Notes: generated by a model not told the origin, from the sequence alone. 64,000 nt of DNA from Paenibacillus rigui (GCF_002234615.1 NZ_NMQW01000017.1:62001-126000), one strand, 5' to 3'; positions 8,319 through 18,294 are shown, numbered from the stretch's first letter. Translations and numbers: made by a program.

Positions 8319-11105
8319 TTATCTTGCCGCGGGCTTGGCGCTGCCATAGCGAAGCGTTTTTTTCTTCGCCGGCTTGCTCATGACACTGCCAAATCCCATA
8401 AGGAACGTAGGAATACCTGCAAAAATAAGAACGATGATCCAATCCTTCCAATGAAGCGGAACGGTTTTGAAGATCGGGCTCAGCTGCGGAATATAAAGCA
8501 CAGCCAGCATCAGGATAAGCGAGGAAAGCACAGCGAGCACCAAATAAATATTTTGCAGCGGATTCCGGTGAAAGATCGAACGCGAGCTGCGGCAGTCAAA
8601 TACATGAATCAACTGCGCCATAACCAGCGTCGCGAAAGCAACCGTCTGTGCTTTCACCAATACAGCGGCGTCTCCCTCCGCACCTTGCCCGAGCACGATC
8701 CAGAACGCGGCCAGCGTACACAAGCCGATCAATATGCCGCGGCTAATAATTTTCCAGCCCAGCCGGCGGGCAAAAATATTTTCGCGCGCGCCGCGAGGCT
8801 TTTGCTGCATCAAATCCTTCTCGGCTTGATCGACGCCAAGCGCCATCGCGGGCAGCCCGTCGGTAACCAGATTGACCCACAAGATTTGAATCGGCACGAG
8901 CGGCAGCGGCAGGCCCGCCATCATGGCGAGGAACATCGTCATAATTTCGCCGACGTTCGAGGCAAGCAGGTAACGGATAAATTTGCGAATATTCTCGTAA
9001 ATACCCCGCCCTTCCTCGATAGCCGCAACGATCGTGGCGAAGTTGTCATCGCTCAGCACCAGTGCGGACGCTTCCTTGGATACATCGGTGCCGCTAATCC
9101 CCATTGCGATACCGATATCCGCCGCCTTGATCGCAGGCGCATCGTTCACGCCGTCGCCTGTCATGGCAACAACATGACCTTTGCGCTGCAGCGCTTTGAC
9201 AATGCGTAGCTTATGCTCCGGAGACACCCTTGCGTAGACATAGGCGTCTTCGACACGGGCATCGAGCTCATCGTCGCTCAATTGACTCAGCTGCTGACCG
9301 TTCAACGCAAGCCCGCCCGTAGACGGAAGAATGCCCAGCTGCCGCGCAATCGCCTCTGCCGTCGATTGATGATCTCCCGTGATCATCACGGTCTTGATAC
9401 CTGCCTTGCGGCATTTGGCGATAGCATCGCGAACCTCTTTGCGCGGCGGATCGATCATTCCCGTCAGCCCGACAAACACGAGGCCGGACTCCACCTCGTA
9501 TTCCTCCTCGCAGCGTTCCGTCGGCTTCACCTCGCGATAAGCGAGACCGAGCACACGCAGTGCATTTTTGGCCATGCCTTCGTTGGCCGCCAGCACCTTT
9601 TGCTTCAACGTCTGTGTAAAAGGAATGACGCGGTTATCCCACAGCACGTAGCTGCACTGCTGCAGCAGCACGTCGGGCGCCCCTTTGGTGCACACCATCC
9701 GTCCGCCTTGATGCTCGACCAGCACCGACATTCTCTTGCGCTCCGAGTCAAAAGGAAACTCTCCGATACGCCGGTACAATCCATCCATCGACTGATGCGT
9801 CAGCCCTGCCTTGGCCCCAAGAACAACCAAGGCGCCTTCCGTCGGATCGCCTTTAATATTCCAGATCCCGGACGTCTCTTCTTCCGCCTGCTTCTTCCGT
9901 TTCGTTTCGGCCTTCTCCTCGAACAAGGAGGCATTATTGCACAGGACCGATACTTGCAGCAGCCGCCGCAGCATCTGATTGTTTCGTATGTCCGCCGGCC
10001 CTCCCTGCTGGAGAATATCCCCGCGAGGATCATAGCCGTCACCCGTCACTTCCAATATATCCCCGCTCACCCACAAATGCGTAACCGTCATTTTGTTTTG
10101 CGTCAGCGTTCCGGTTTTGTCCGAGCAAATCACGGAAGCGCAGCCCAGCGTTTCAACGGAGGGCAGCTTGCGCACGATCGCTTTACGTTGAATCATGCGC
10201 TGCACTCCGAGCGCCAAAGCAATAGTCACAATAGCTGGAAGCCCTTCCGGTATTGCGGCAACCGCCAAGCTGACGCCGGCCAAGAACATGCCGTACGGCT
10301 CTTGTCCATGAACAATACCTGCAATGACGACAACGACTGTCAGCGCAAGCGCGACGATAATCAATATTTTACCGAGCTGCTCCAGACGGTGCTGAAGCGG
10401 GGTCTCCATCGATTCCGTGCTCTGAATCAAATCAGCGATTTTACCCATTTCGGTGCGCATTCCGGTACGAATGACAATGCCTTTGGCGGTTCCCCGCGTA
10501 ATCATCGTCCCCATAAAGCCCAGGTTGCGCTGGTCGCCGAGCGGCACTTCATCGTTCAAGAGCGCCTCGGTATGCTTGCTGACCGGTACCGACTCGCCGG
10601 TGAGAGCGGACTCCTCCACGTATAAGCTGTTCGCTTCAATAAAACGCAAATCAGCCGGGATCCGGTCCCCGCTCTCCAGCAGCACAATATCCCCAGGAAC
10701 CAGCTCCCGTGCGGGCAGCTGCTCCAGACTGCCGTTGCGGAGCACCTTGGCGTTCGGAGCGGACAATTCCTTCAAGGCGCGAAGAGAACGCTCCGCGCGG
10801 AATTCCTGCACGAAGCCGAGAATCCCGTTCATAATAATAATTGCCACGATCGTAATTGCATCAAGGTACTCCCCGAGCAGTCCGGATATGAGGGTCGCCC
10901 CCATAAGCACAAGAACCATGAAGTCCTTGAACTGGTTCAAAAACAAAGCGACCGGCGATATTTTCGCGCCTTCCGATAGCTCGTTGCGGCCCGCCTCCTC
11001 CAATCGCTTTCCGGCTTCCTCGGTTGAAAGTCCTTTGGACGGTTCGATTTGCTGTGATTGCAAAATGTGTTCCGCCGTCATTTGATACCACTGCTTGTCA
11101 GCCAT
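8319..11105 (-). CDS. P-type Ca2+-transporting ATPase (type IIA)
   Basis: A membrane pump of 928 residues that exports Ca2+ using ATP. It has the N-terminal cation ATPase domain, ALTGES in the actuator domain near 170, the PEGLPA ion-site helix near 288, the phosphorylated Asp in SDKTGTLTQ near 329, and MTGDGVNDAPA near 649, followed by the C-terminal membrane domain (NLVTDGLPA). PEGLPA and length place it with SERCA-like bacterial pumps such as B. subtilis YloB. The ATG at 11105 has GGAGGG 9 bases upstream. It is monocistronic, with its own terminator, and divergent from rqcH. Calcium specificity is inferred from the subfamily. Confidence 0.93.
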   Translation of the reverse strand: MADKQWYQMTAEHILQSQQIEPSKGLSTEEAGKRLEEAGRNELSEGAKISPVALFLNQFKDFMVLVLMGATLISGLLGEYLDAITIVAIIIMNGILGFVQEFRAERSLRALKELSAPNAKVLRNGSLEQLPARELVPGDIVLLESGDRIPADLRFIEANSLYVEESALTGESVPVSKHTEALLNDEVPLGDQRNLGFMGTMITRGTAKGIVIRTGMRTEMGKIADLIQSTESMETPLQHRLEQLGKILIIVALALTVVVVIAGIVHGQEPYGMFLAGVSLAVAAIPEGLPAIVTIALALGVQRMIQRKAIVRKLPSVETLGCASVICSDKTGTLTQNKMTVTHLWVSGDILEVTGDGYDPRGDILQQGGPADIRNNQMLRRLLQVSVLCNNASLFEEKAETKRKKQAEEETSGIWNIKGDPTEGALVVLGAKAGLTHQSMDGLYRRIGEFPFDSERKRMSVLVEHQGGRMVCTKGAPDVLLQQCSYVLWDNRVIPFTQTLKQKVLAANEGMAKNALRVLGLAYREVKPTERCEEEYEVESGLVFVGLTGMIDPPRKEVRDAIAKCRKAGIKTVMITGDHQSTAEAIARQLGILPSTGGLALNGQQLSQLSDDELDARVEDAYVYARVSPEHKLRIVKALQRKGHVVAMTGDGVNDAPAIKAADIGIAMGISGTDVSKEASALVLSDDNFATIVAAIEEGRGIYENIRKFIRYLLASNVGEIMTMFLAMMAGLPLPLVPIQILWVNLVTDGLPAMALGVDQAEKDLMQQKPRGARENIFARRLGWKIISRGILIGLCTLAAFWIVLGQGAEGDAAVLVKAQTVAFATLVMAQLIHVFDCRSSRSIFHRNPLQNIYLVLAVLSSLILMLAVLYIPQLSPIFKTVPLHWKDWIIVLIFAGIPTFLMGFGSVMSKPAKKKTLRYGSAKPAAR

Positions 11106-11349
11106 CTGCTTATTCCCTCCCAAAAGGCACTAGAAAAGGTTGTTCTGATCCTGCCCCGCCCCGCTCCACTAGGACAGCCTCTTACATCATGTCTATTCAG
11201 ACAAGCCGCAATTTAGCACAGAAGGAAGGGAACAAATACGTATCAAAAGAAAACGGACTTAAGTTTTTGCCGAAATTATGGCATGATAGAGAGTGGAATC
11301 CAAGATCTCATCACATTTTGCGCAGTACATGAATGGAGTTGTAACAGCT

Positions 11350-13167
11350 ATGTCGTTAGACGGACTCGTCGTCCACAGCCTAGTGCAGGAGCTTCAAGCT
11401 TGCGTAGGCGGACGCATTAATAAAGTACACATGCCCTCAGGGCATGATATCGTTCTTCAGCTAAGAGCGCAGGGCAGCAATAAAAAACTGCTGATTTCAG
11501 CAAATCCCACGTATCCGAGAGTCCATTTCACGGACCAAAACTTCCTTAATCCAATGGAAGCCCCTATGTTCTGCATGCTGCTGCGCAAGCATTGCGAAAG
11601 CGGCATTATCGAAAGCGTGACGCAGCCCGGTATGGAAAGAGTTATCCATATGCAAATCCGGCAGAGGGATGAGCTCGGGGATGTCAGCAGCAAAACGCTC
11701 ATTATCGAAATCATGGGACGTCACAGCAACATCATTTTGCTGGATACGACGGCCGGCACGATCATCGACGGCATCCACCACGTCACCCCAGCCATCAGCA
11801 GCTACCGGATCGTAATGCCGGGAAGCCGCTATACCGCGCCTCCCGAGCAGCACAAAGCCCTTCCCTTCGGCCTCACGAAGGAAAGCTTTGTAACACTGCT
11901 TACTTCGCCGCTCCCGGAGCCTGAGGAAGCTGCCGAATCACTTTTAGAGGGACGCGCACCGAAAAGCGCCGGGAACCAGGAAGAAACATGGGAGCAGCGC
12001 ATCGTCAATCGCATTAGCGGCTTCAGTCCGCTCGTGGCTAAAGAGCTGGTGTACCGCACGCAGCCGCCTCTAACGGCTGCCCATACCAATGAGGCGAATG
12101 CAGCCCATCTGTGGGAGCCGTTTCAGGAGCTGGTTACCAGGCTTCAGCAAGGCCGCATTGAGCCCCATATTTGCGACCGCGAGTCCAACGGCAAGTCCTA
12201 TTTTTCCATTATCGAATTAACCCATATCCAAGGGCAGGTTACCCGCTACCCAACCGTCAGCGAGTGCCTGGAGGCTTTCTACGGCGATAAAGCCGAGCGG
12301 GATACCGTGAAGCAGCGGGTGTCCGACCTGCTCCGCTTTTTGCAAAATGAACGCAACAAAAATGTTAAAAAACTGGAAAAATTGCAGGAAACTATGGACG
12401 AAGCTCAAGATGCGGATAAGTTCCGCATTCTGGGCGAGCTGCTGACCGCATCGATGCACCAAATTCAAAAAGGCGCCGCAGCCATTGAAGTCATCAATTA
12501 CTATGACGAGGACCAGCGTATGGTGACCATTGCCCTGGATCCGCTGCTGACCCCATCCGAAAACGCGCAAAGATATTTCAAGAAATATACAAAAAGCAAA
12601 AACAGCCTGATTGCCGTCCATCAGCAGCTGGAGCAGACCCATGAGGAAATAGCTTACCTTGACAGCCTGCTTCAGCAGCTGGGCACGGCATCGCTCGGAG
12701 ATGTGGAAGAAATTCGCGAGGAATTGATCGAACAGGGCTATATTCGCGACAGAAGTAAGAAAGCGCGAAAAAAGAAGGCGAATCAGAAGCCGCTTCTCTC
12801 CTGCTTCACCTCCAGCGAAGGCATTCCGATCTATGTCGGGAAAAACAATACCCAGAATGAATATTTAACTAACCGGCTCGCTCAATCCGCCGATACCTGG
12901 CTGCACACGAAGGATATTCCAGGATCGCATGTTGTCATCCGCAGCCCGCAATACGGCGAGGCGACCTTGCACGAAGCGGCGCAGCTTGCAGCCTTCTACA
13001 GCCAGGCGAAGGAATCGAGCCAGGTGCCTGTTGATTTCACCTTGATCAAGCATGTTCGCAAGCCGAGCGGCGCCAAGCCGGGCTTCGTCATTTATGACCA
13101 CCAGAAGACGCTGTTCGTTACCCCGGATTCGGAAGCGCTGAAGCGCATGCCGGTCAGTGTGAAATAA
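11350..13167 (+). CDS. rqcH: Ribosome quality control protein RqcH (Rqc2/NEMF homologue)
   Basis: RqcH binds obstructed 50S subunits and recruits tRNA-Ala to add C-terminal alanine tails that mark stalled peptides for degradation. The 605-residue protein has NFACT-N (MSLDGLVVHSLVQEL at the start), helix-hairpin-helix and coiled-coil regions in the middle (residues about 330-450), and NFACT-R (IYVGKNNTQNEYLT, then WLHTKDIPGSHVVI) at the C-terminus. Older annotations call the family fibronectin-binding protein. The ATG at 11350 was preferred over 11293 because it gives the family N-terminus, though GGAG lies 11 bases away. It is convergent with ugd across a shared terminator. Confidence 0.93.
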   Translation: MSLDGLVVHSLVQELQACVGGRINKVHMPSGHDIVLQLRAQGSNKKLLISANPTYPRVHFTDQNFLNPMEAPMFCMLLRKHCESGIIESVTQPGMERVIHMQIRQRDELGDVSSKTLIIEIMGRHSNIILLDTTAGTIIDGIHHVTPAISSYRIVMPGSRYTAPPEQHKALPFGLTKESFVTLLTSPLPEPEEAAESLLEGRAPKSAGNQEETWEQRIVNRISGFSPLVAKELVYRTQPPLTAAHTNEANAAHLWEPFQELVTRLQQGRIEPHICDRESNGKSYFSIIELTHIQGQVTRYPTVSECLEAFYGDKAERDTVKQRVSDLLRFLQNERNKNVKKLEKLQETMDEAQDADKFRILGELLTASMHQIQKGAAAIEVINYYDEDQRMVTIALDPLLTPSENAQRYFKKYTKSKNSLIAVHQQLEQTHEEIAYLDSLLQQLGTASLGDVEEIREELIEQGYIRDRSKKARKKKANQKPLLSCFTSSEGIPIYVGKNNTQNEYLTNRLAQSADTWLHTKDIPGSHVVIRSPQYGEATLHEAAQLAAFYSQAKESSQVPVDFTLIKHVRKPSGAKPGFVIYDHQKTLFVTPDSEALKRMPVSVK

Positions 13168-13172
13168 ACAGA

Positions 13173-13224
13173 AAAAACCTTGCAGTCCGGCGCGATAAAT
13201 CCGTCGGTTCCTGCAAGGTTTTTC
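13173..13224. terminator. Bidirectional terminator between rqcH and ugd
   Basis: AAAACCTTGCAG (ending 13184) pairs with CTGCAAGGTTTTT (from 13211). T-rich tracts flank the stem on both strands, so it can serve both convergent genes. Confidence 0.8.
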
Positions 13225-13249
13225 TTTTGCGTGCCTTTCCGGCGGCAGG

Positions 13250-14581
13250 TCAAGCATTCCCTTCTACAGCCGAGCCCGGCCGTCCGACGGACACATACCG
13301 AAACCCAAGGCGTTCCATCCGCTCCACCGGGAAACAGTTTCTGCCGTCGATCACGATCGGATGGGCGAGAAGCCCCTTCACCCTCGTGTAATCCAACGCC
13401 TTTACGGTGTCCCACTCCGTTGTGATGATCATGGCATCTGCACCCTGCAACGCCTCATACGGATCTTCGACAAGCCTTGCCTGCGGCAGCAGCGGAGCCG
13501 CCTTGCTAAGAGCAACCGGATCGTAAGCCCGCACTTCCGCGCCTTTATCCACCAGTGAAGAGATAATATCCAAGGCGGGAGCGTCTCTGAGATCATCCGT
13601 GTTCGGCTTGAAGGTGAGCCCCATGACGGCGACCCGTTTGGACTTGACGCTGCCCCCGAGCGCACGCTCAATCGTATGAACGAAGCGTTCCCGCTGCAGC
13701 GCATTGACCTCGATGACGGAACGTAAAATTTTGAAATCGTAATCTACGTCCTCCGCTATTCGAAGCTGCGCCTTCGTATCCTTTGGAAAACAAGAGCCTC
13801 CATAGCCGATGCCGGCCTGCAGGAAATGGCTGCCGATCCGCCGGTCCATCCCCATCCCCCGGGCTACCAGCTCAATGTCAGCACCTACTTTATCGCAAAC
13901 ATGCGCCATTTCGTTAATAAATGAGATTTTGGCTGCGAGAAACGCATTGGAAGCATACTTTACCAGCTCGGCGCTTTCTCTATCCGTATACAGCACAGGC
14001 GCGCCGAAAGGCTCATGCAATCTGCCGATCCGCTCCCCGGCTTCCGTATTCGAGCAGCCGATAACAATCCGGTCCATGTGAAAAGTATCGTGAAGAGCCG
14101 AGCCTTCGCGGAGAAATTCGGGGTTGGCGACGACAGCGAAATTTGCCGACGGCGCTCCCTCCCTGATCATTTGCTCCATTCGTCTCGCCGTACCGACAGG
14201 CACGGTGCTTTTGATCACCACGATTCTATAGGAAGATGCTCGCTCTATCGCTTCGGCTATTTGCGTCACGACCTCTTTCACCTGCGACAGGTCCACCTCG
14301 CCGTTATCGAGGGATGGCGTCCCTACGGCAATATAAACGATATCCGATGCCTCCACAGCCTTTGGGAGGTGGCAAGTAAAGGCAAGACGGCCGTGCTCCA
14401 ATTGTTCGGCAACCATCCTTTGCAAGCCCGGTTCATAAATCGGAATTTGCGCTTCGGCCAAGCGCTTGATTTTCAGCTGATCCTTATCCACGCAGATGAC
14501 CTTGTGACCAATCTCAGCAAAGCAAGCTCCCGTAACCAAACCTACATAACCCGTACCGATGACTGCCACGTTCTCTCCCAT
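13250..14581 (-). CDS. ugd: UDP-glucose 6-dehydrogenase
   Basis: It oxidises UDP-glucose to UDP-glucuronate with NAD for surface polysaccharides. The 443-residue protein has the Rossmann motif GTGYVGLVTG from residue 9 and the catalytic Cys in GYGGSCFPKDTKA near 263. The ATG at 14581 has AGGAGGGG 5-6 bases upstream. It follows galU, which makes UDP-glucose, so product and substrate enzymes share an operon. B. subtilis has related enzymes in TuaD and YtcA; the sequence alone does not say which polymer uses the glucuronate. Confidence 0.94.
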   Translation of the reverse strand: MGENVAVIGTGYVGLVTGACFAEIGHKVICVDKDQLKIKRLAEAQIPIYEPGLQRMVAEQLEHGRLAFTCHLPKAVEASDIVYIAVGTPSLDNGEVDLSQVKEVVTQIAEAIERASSYRIVVIKSTVPVGTARRMEQMIREGAPSANFAVVANPEFLREGSALHDTFHMDRIVIGCSNTEAGERIGRLHEPFGAPVLYTDRESAELVKYASNAFLAAKISFINEMAHVCDKVGADIELVARGMGMDRRIGSHFLQAGIGYGGSCFPKDTKAQLRIAEDVDYDFKILRSVIEVNALQRERFVHTIERALGGSVKSKRVAVMGLTFKPNTDDLRDAPALDIISSLVDKGAEVRAYDPVALSKAAPLLPQARLVEDPYEALQGADAMIITTEWDTVKALDYTRVKGLLAHPIVIDGRNCFPVERMERLGFRYVSVGRPGSAVEGNA

Positions 14582-14608
14582 ATGCCCCTCCTGCCGCGCC
14601 ATTGCAGG

Positions 14609-15496
14609 CTAGCTTTCGGGTTCGTTCCTCCAAGGATCGGTTAATGAGCGCAAATAGGCTTTTAAGCTGCCCTGGAGATCTTCCCGCTGCAGCGCAATCT
14701 CAATGGTCGCTTCAATATAACCGAGCTTATCCCCGACATCGTATCGTTTTCCTTGAATCGGATAAACGACCATCTGCCGCTCTTGATTCAAAATGCGAAG
14801 CGCATCCGTCAGTTGAATCTCTCCGCCGCGTCCCGGCTCACAGCTTTCCAAAATGCCAAAAATTTCAGGAGTCAAAATATAGCGCCCGATGACCGCCAAA
14901 TTCGACGGAGCCTGCGCGCGTTCAGGCTTCTCTACAAGATCGTCAATGTACTGAAAAGGAACCTTGTTCGCCGATGGAGAAATAATCCCGTACTTGTTCA
15001 CATCGTCCCAAGGTACCTCCTGCGTGGCAATAACCGACGTGTTCGTCTGGTCGTACAAATCCATCATTTGCCTGAGACACGGAGGCTCCGACTGAATAAT
15101 ATCATCGCCCAGCAGCACCGCAAACGGCTCATTGCCGATAAACTTGCGCGCGCATAGAACCGCATGACCGAGACCGAGCGGCTGCTTCTGACGAATATAA
15201 TGCACATCGGCCAAATTCGATACCGCCTGCACCATGCGAAGCAGCTCCTGGTTGCCCTTCTCCTCCAGCATCATCTCAAGCTCGATGGATTTATCGAAGT
15301 GATCCTCGATCGCCCGTTTATTCCGGCCCGTTACAATCATAATATCTTCAATACCGGAAGCAATGGCCTCCTCTACGATATACTGAATGGCCGGCTTGTC
15401 AACAATCGGCAGCATTTCTTTGGGCTGCGCCTTGGTGGCGGGAAGAAACCGGGTGCCAAGACCGGCAGCAGGAATAATCGCTTTACGAATGCTCAT
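14609..15496 (-). CDS. galU: UTP-glucose-1-phosphate uridylyltransferase
   Basis: It forms UDP-glucose from UTP and glucose-1-phosphate. The 295-residue protein starts MSIRKAIIPAAGLGTRFLPA, the nucleotide-binding loop of the family, and carries QPKEMLPIVDKPAIQY. Its ATG overlaps the TGA of the PHP gene (ATGA), so the two are coupled. Together with ugd it forms a UDP-sugar supply operon. B. subtilis GtaB is the closest well-known relative. Confidence 0.95.
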   Translation of the reverse strand: MSIRKAIIPAAGLGTRFLPATKAQPKEMLPIVDKPAIQYIVEEAIASGIEDIMIVTGRNKRAIEDHFDKSIELEMMLEEKGNQELLRMVQAVSNLADVHYIRQKQPLGLGHAVLCARKFIGNEPFAVLLGDDIIQSEPPCLRQMMDLYDQTNTSVIATQEVPWDDVNKYGIISPSANKVPFQYIDDLVEKPERAQAPSNLAVIGRYILTPEIFGILESCEPGRGGEIQLTDALRILNQERQMVVYPIQGKRYDVGDKLGYIEATIEIALQREDLQGSLKAYLRSLTDPWRNEPES

Positions 15497-16341
15497 GGGC
15501 GGCTCTCCTTTGCCTGGATTAGCTGCTCCACAGCCTTCATTTCTACTTTTCTTGCACCGATCGGCGCGTGAAACACAACCCCGTTACGCTCCCCGTGAAA
15601 ATCGGAGCCTGCGGTGACAATCAGACCTAGCCGCTCCGCGATAGCCAAATAATGCGCTTCCTGCTCCGGTGTATGATCCGAATGATAGACTTCCAGCCCC
15701 GCCAGGCCCTGCTCTGCCAGCTCGGCAATCAGGCCATCCTGATCATAGAGTCCGGGATGCGCCAGGACCGGTACGCCGCCTGCCTCTCGTATCCACTGAA
15801 CCGCCGTCTGCGGTTCAATTCGGGGAGGGTTCACATAAGCCGCCCCGTCCTTGCCCAAATAACGGTCGAATGCTTCCGACATCGAGCCGACATACCCTTT
15901 GCGAACCAGAGCGTCGGCAATATGCGGCCTGCCTATGGTCTCATCCGCTTTTTTGGACACTTTCAGAGAGGCGATGACATCGTCCATCGTGAGCTGCAGC
16001 CCCAGCTCGTTCAACCGCTCCAGAATCAGCTCATTGCGGCGGTCTCTCGTTCTGCGAAGCTCCTCCAGCCGATCCAGCAGCTGTGTGCTGCGGTAATCGA
16101 TAAAATAGCCCAGCACATGGATATCCGTCCCTCCGGCTACCGTGCTGATTTCGACTCCGGGAACGACCGTGATTCCCATCGTCTCCCCGGCTTTCAATGC
16201 TTCTTCGATACCCGCTACTGTATCATGGTCTGTAATTGCAACGGCGCCAAGGCCTGCTGCCAAAGCCAAGCGGACATTTTCCGTCGGCGGCTGAGTGCCG
16301 TCCGAGGCTAAAGTGTGTGTATGTAAATCTGCATATTGCAT
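15493..16341 (-). CDS. PHP-domain phosphoesterase (RNase AM/YciV-like)
   Basis: A 282-residue metal-dependent phosphoesterase. The PHP metal ligands appear in order: DLHTHTLASDG at 5-15, TDHDTVAG, GVEIS, AHPGLYDQ and AGSDFHG. The family includes 3',5'-nucleotide bisphosphatases and the 5'-3' exonuclease RNase AM; which activity applies cannot be read from the sequence. It is the first gene of the PHP-galU-ugd run. GGAGC lies close to the ATG at 16341. Confidence 0.85.
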   Translation of the reverse strand: MQYADLHTHTLASDGTQPPTENVRLALAAGLGAVAITDHDTVAGIEEALKAGETMGITVVPGVEISTVAGGTDIHVLGYFIDYRSTQLLDRLEELRRTRDRRNELILERLNELGLQLTMDDVIASLKVSKKADETIGRPHIADALVRKGYVGSMSEAFDRYLGKDGAAYVNPPRIEPQTAVQWIREAGGVPVLAHPGLYDQDGLIAELAEQGLAGLEVYHSDHTPEQEAHYLAIAERLGLIVTAGSDFHGERNGVVFHAPIGARKVEMKAVEQLIQAKESRP

Positions 16342-16459
16342 AAGCTCCGTTCACATCCTTTTTCAGTGTAAAATGGAATAGTTAACTTAGGATTAAGACA
16401 GTTTATATATTTAGTAAATCAACCCGGACGGCTGACACGGGTTTGAAGCTTGTTCCTCT

Positions 16460-17371
16460 CTACAGCCACTGCCCTAAGTCCCGTTCCCGCAAAAAGGACA
16501 CGAATGTTACAGCCGATATTGGAAGAATCGTAGAATTCAAATAAATGGCATAGAAGCTTCTCGAGAAACGGACGCCCTCTATCATTTTAACATGAAGAAC
16601 ACCCAATGCCGCCTCATGCTTTACGGATGATTGGGACAAGATCGAGATCCCGAGACCTGCCTCCACTGCCGACTTGACGGCTCCCGTACTCCCGAGCTCC
16701 ATCACAATGGTCATATCGGCTGCCTGATAACCCGCTTGCTCCAGCTGCTCCTCCATCACCCTTCTCGTCCCCGAGCCTTGCTCTCTAAGGACGAACGCAT
16801 ATTTGAGCACCTCCTCCATCGGAACCTTGTCGAACCTCGTTAGGGGGTGCTCGCGCGGAACGATGAGAACCAGCTCGTCGTTCATCACAGCCTCGGTGTG
16901 GACGTCCGGATGATGCACCTCCGCTTCCACGATACCGAAGTTAAGTTGGTGGTTCAAAATCTCGTCCAATATTTGCCTTGTATTAATTACCTTTAAGCTT
17001 ACCGAAATATTCGGATATTCCTTGCCGAAAGGACCCAGCAGCCGGGGCAGTATATATTCCCCGACGGTCATACTTGCTCCCAGATGCAGTCGTCCCTCCA
17101 GCATATGTGTAAATTTGGACATGCTGACATCCGTTTCTTTCATCAGATCGATGCTCCGTTTAGCAAACGGCAGCAAGGTGCGCCCGGCTTCGGATAGCTC
17201 AATTTTTTTGGTCGAACGATTAAACAGCTTTGTACCGAAATAATCCTCCAGGGATTGCACCTGCATCGTGACCGCGGGCTGCGTCATGTGCAGCGCCTGA
17301 GCCGCATTCGAGAAACTGCCTTTCTCCGCAACCGTGTGAAAAATGTGGAGCTGATGAAAATTAAGTGCCAT
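16460..17371 (-). CDS. LysR-family transcriptional regulator
   Basis: A 303-residue regulator with an N-terminal winged helix-turn-helix (LNFHQLHIFHTVAEKGSFSN, then TQPAVTMQVQSLE) and a C-terminal ligand-binding domain. The ATG at 17371 has GGAGGG 10 bases upstream. The HTH resembles the CysL/YwfK branch, which activates sulfite reduction genes, but no such target lies nearby, so the ligand is unknown. A TATAAT box at 17406-17411 precedes it. It is not divergent from a metabolic operon, which is unusual for LysR genes and hides its target. Confidence 0.85.
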   Translation of the reverse strand: MALNFHQLHIFHTVAEKGSFSNAAQALHMTQPAVTMQVQSLEDYFGTKLFNRSTKKIELSEAGRTLLPFAKRSIDLMKETDVSMSKFTHMLEGRLHLGASMTVGEYILPRLLGPFGKEYPNISVSLKVINTRQILDEILNHQLNFGIVEAEVHHPDVHTEAVMNDELVLIVPREHPLTRFDKVPMEEVLKYAFVLREQGSGTRRVMEEQLEQAGYQAADMTIVMELGSTGAVKSAVEAGLGISILSQSSVKHEAALGVLHVKMIEGVRFSRSFYAIYLNSTILPISAVTFVSFLRERDLGQWL

Positions 17372-17405
17372 AAACGGGGTTCCCTCCAACTTGCATGGTA
17401 GACCT

Positions 17406-17411
17406 ATTATA
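17406..17411 (-). promoter_or_regulatory. Candidate -10 box of the LysR gene
   Basis: The minus strand reads TTGCTATAATAGG about 35 bases before the ATG at 17371. The -35 region is weak, which suits an autoregulated or activated promoter. Confidence 0.45.
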
Positions 17412-17542
17412 GCAAAAGAAAAAATCCCTCGAAAGTAAGCAAATTCATCAATTGACAATGAACGAGAAAAAACTCTCTCCTTCGCAAAAAAATTGCGCCG
17501 GCAAGCTGAGCTTAAGTATTTTCGCCAACGTATGGTAAAACT

Positions 17543-17576
17543 AAAAAAGAGTACGCCGTGAGAACACGGTATACTC
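17543..17576 (-). terminator. Intrinsic terminator of the hypothetical gene at 17615
   Basis: On the minus strand GAGTA..CCGTG pairs with CACGG..TACTC over a short loop, followed by TTTTTT. It begins about 40 bases after the stop codon. Confidence 0.85.
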
Positions 17577-17614
17577 TGGATTACGTAAGGAGATGATTAG
17601 TTAAACACGGCTGG

Positions 17615-18082
17615 TTACCTGCGTTTCCTGCTATTTTTGATCAAGGTCATCCGGCGGGAGTGGCGCAGCCAGGAATAGTATGATTTCAAGTCGCGAAGCT
17701 CAATCGTTTCGGACATCCGGCCCAGAAAAGTGACGATGATCATCCGATGCAGCGGTTTGCGCGAGGACGGCGAGCCTGTGTGAAGCGCATTCATTTCCTG
17801 ATCCGCAGGATGATAATCCGTAAACTCGGCTACGAGGACCAAATCGTCTTCAACTACGTAGACATCCTCACCATTTTTATAGTAGGACTTCATTTGTCCT
17901 TCACGGAGTCGGCTCCATAAGAAATCGCATATATCCACAAAACCGGTCTTCTGGCTCTCAACCCGGTCCGCCCAGCGAATCTTGGCATGATTAGTGATGA
18001 CGATATCCGCTATATTTTTGTCTCCTAAAGCAATAGAAGACGGCTCGCAGTTGGTGGAACGCTCTACCGTTTTATCCCTCAT
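17615..18082 (-). CDS. Hypothetical protein, DUF4258-like features
   Basis: A 155-residue basic-tailed soluble protein that I do not recognise. The segment ITNHAKIRWADRVE near residues 30-45 resembles the His-x-x-x-Arg signature that opens small RelE-like/DUF4258 domains, and it is followed by beta-rich sequence (DVYVVEDDLVLVAEF). The C-terminus is Arg/Lys-rich (SWLRHSRRMTLIKNSRKRR). The ATG at 18082 is preferred; a TTG at 18091 is possible. It has its own terminator. The domain resemblance is a weak inference from a short motif. Confidence 0.7.
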   Translation of the reverse strand: MRDKTVERSTNCEPSSIALGDKNIADIVITNHAKIRWADRVESQKTGFVDICDFLWSRLREGQMKSYYKNGEDVYVVEDDLVLVAEFTDYHPADQEMNALHTGSPSSRKPLHRMIIVTFLGRMSETIELRDLKSYYSWLRHSRRMTLIKNSRKRR

Positions 18083-18221
18083 TAACCACAACCCCCAGCC
18101 TATTAAATTAGTCCTTTAAACCTATGTACAAGATAGTAGTCATATCTATTTTACTTTATTTGCTAGTAGATTCCAAATTAAAAATTCTTTAGAAACCCGG
18201 TCGGCACCTTGACTATTCGAA

Positions 18222-18250
18222 CAAAAAAAGCTTCTGGGATCCAGAAGCTT
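18222..18250 (-). terminator. Intrinsic terminator of the ylbG-like gene
   Basis: AAGCTTCTGG (18228-18237) pairs perfectly with CCAGAAGCTT (18241-18250) around a 3-base loop. The minus strand continues with a T tract. Confidence 0.85.
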
Positions 18251-18294
18251 ACGCTGCGCATACATTATAGAATAGCAAGGGTTGCCATTCCCTT

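Noticed and set aside
9213-10625. 470-codon open frame on the plus strand
   Set aside because: It lies wholly antisense to the P-type ATPase, has no family motif and is explained by codon bias of the real gene.
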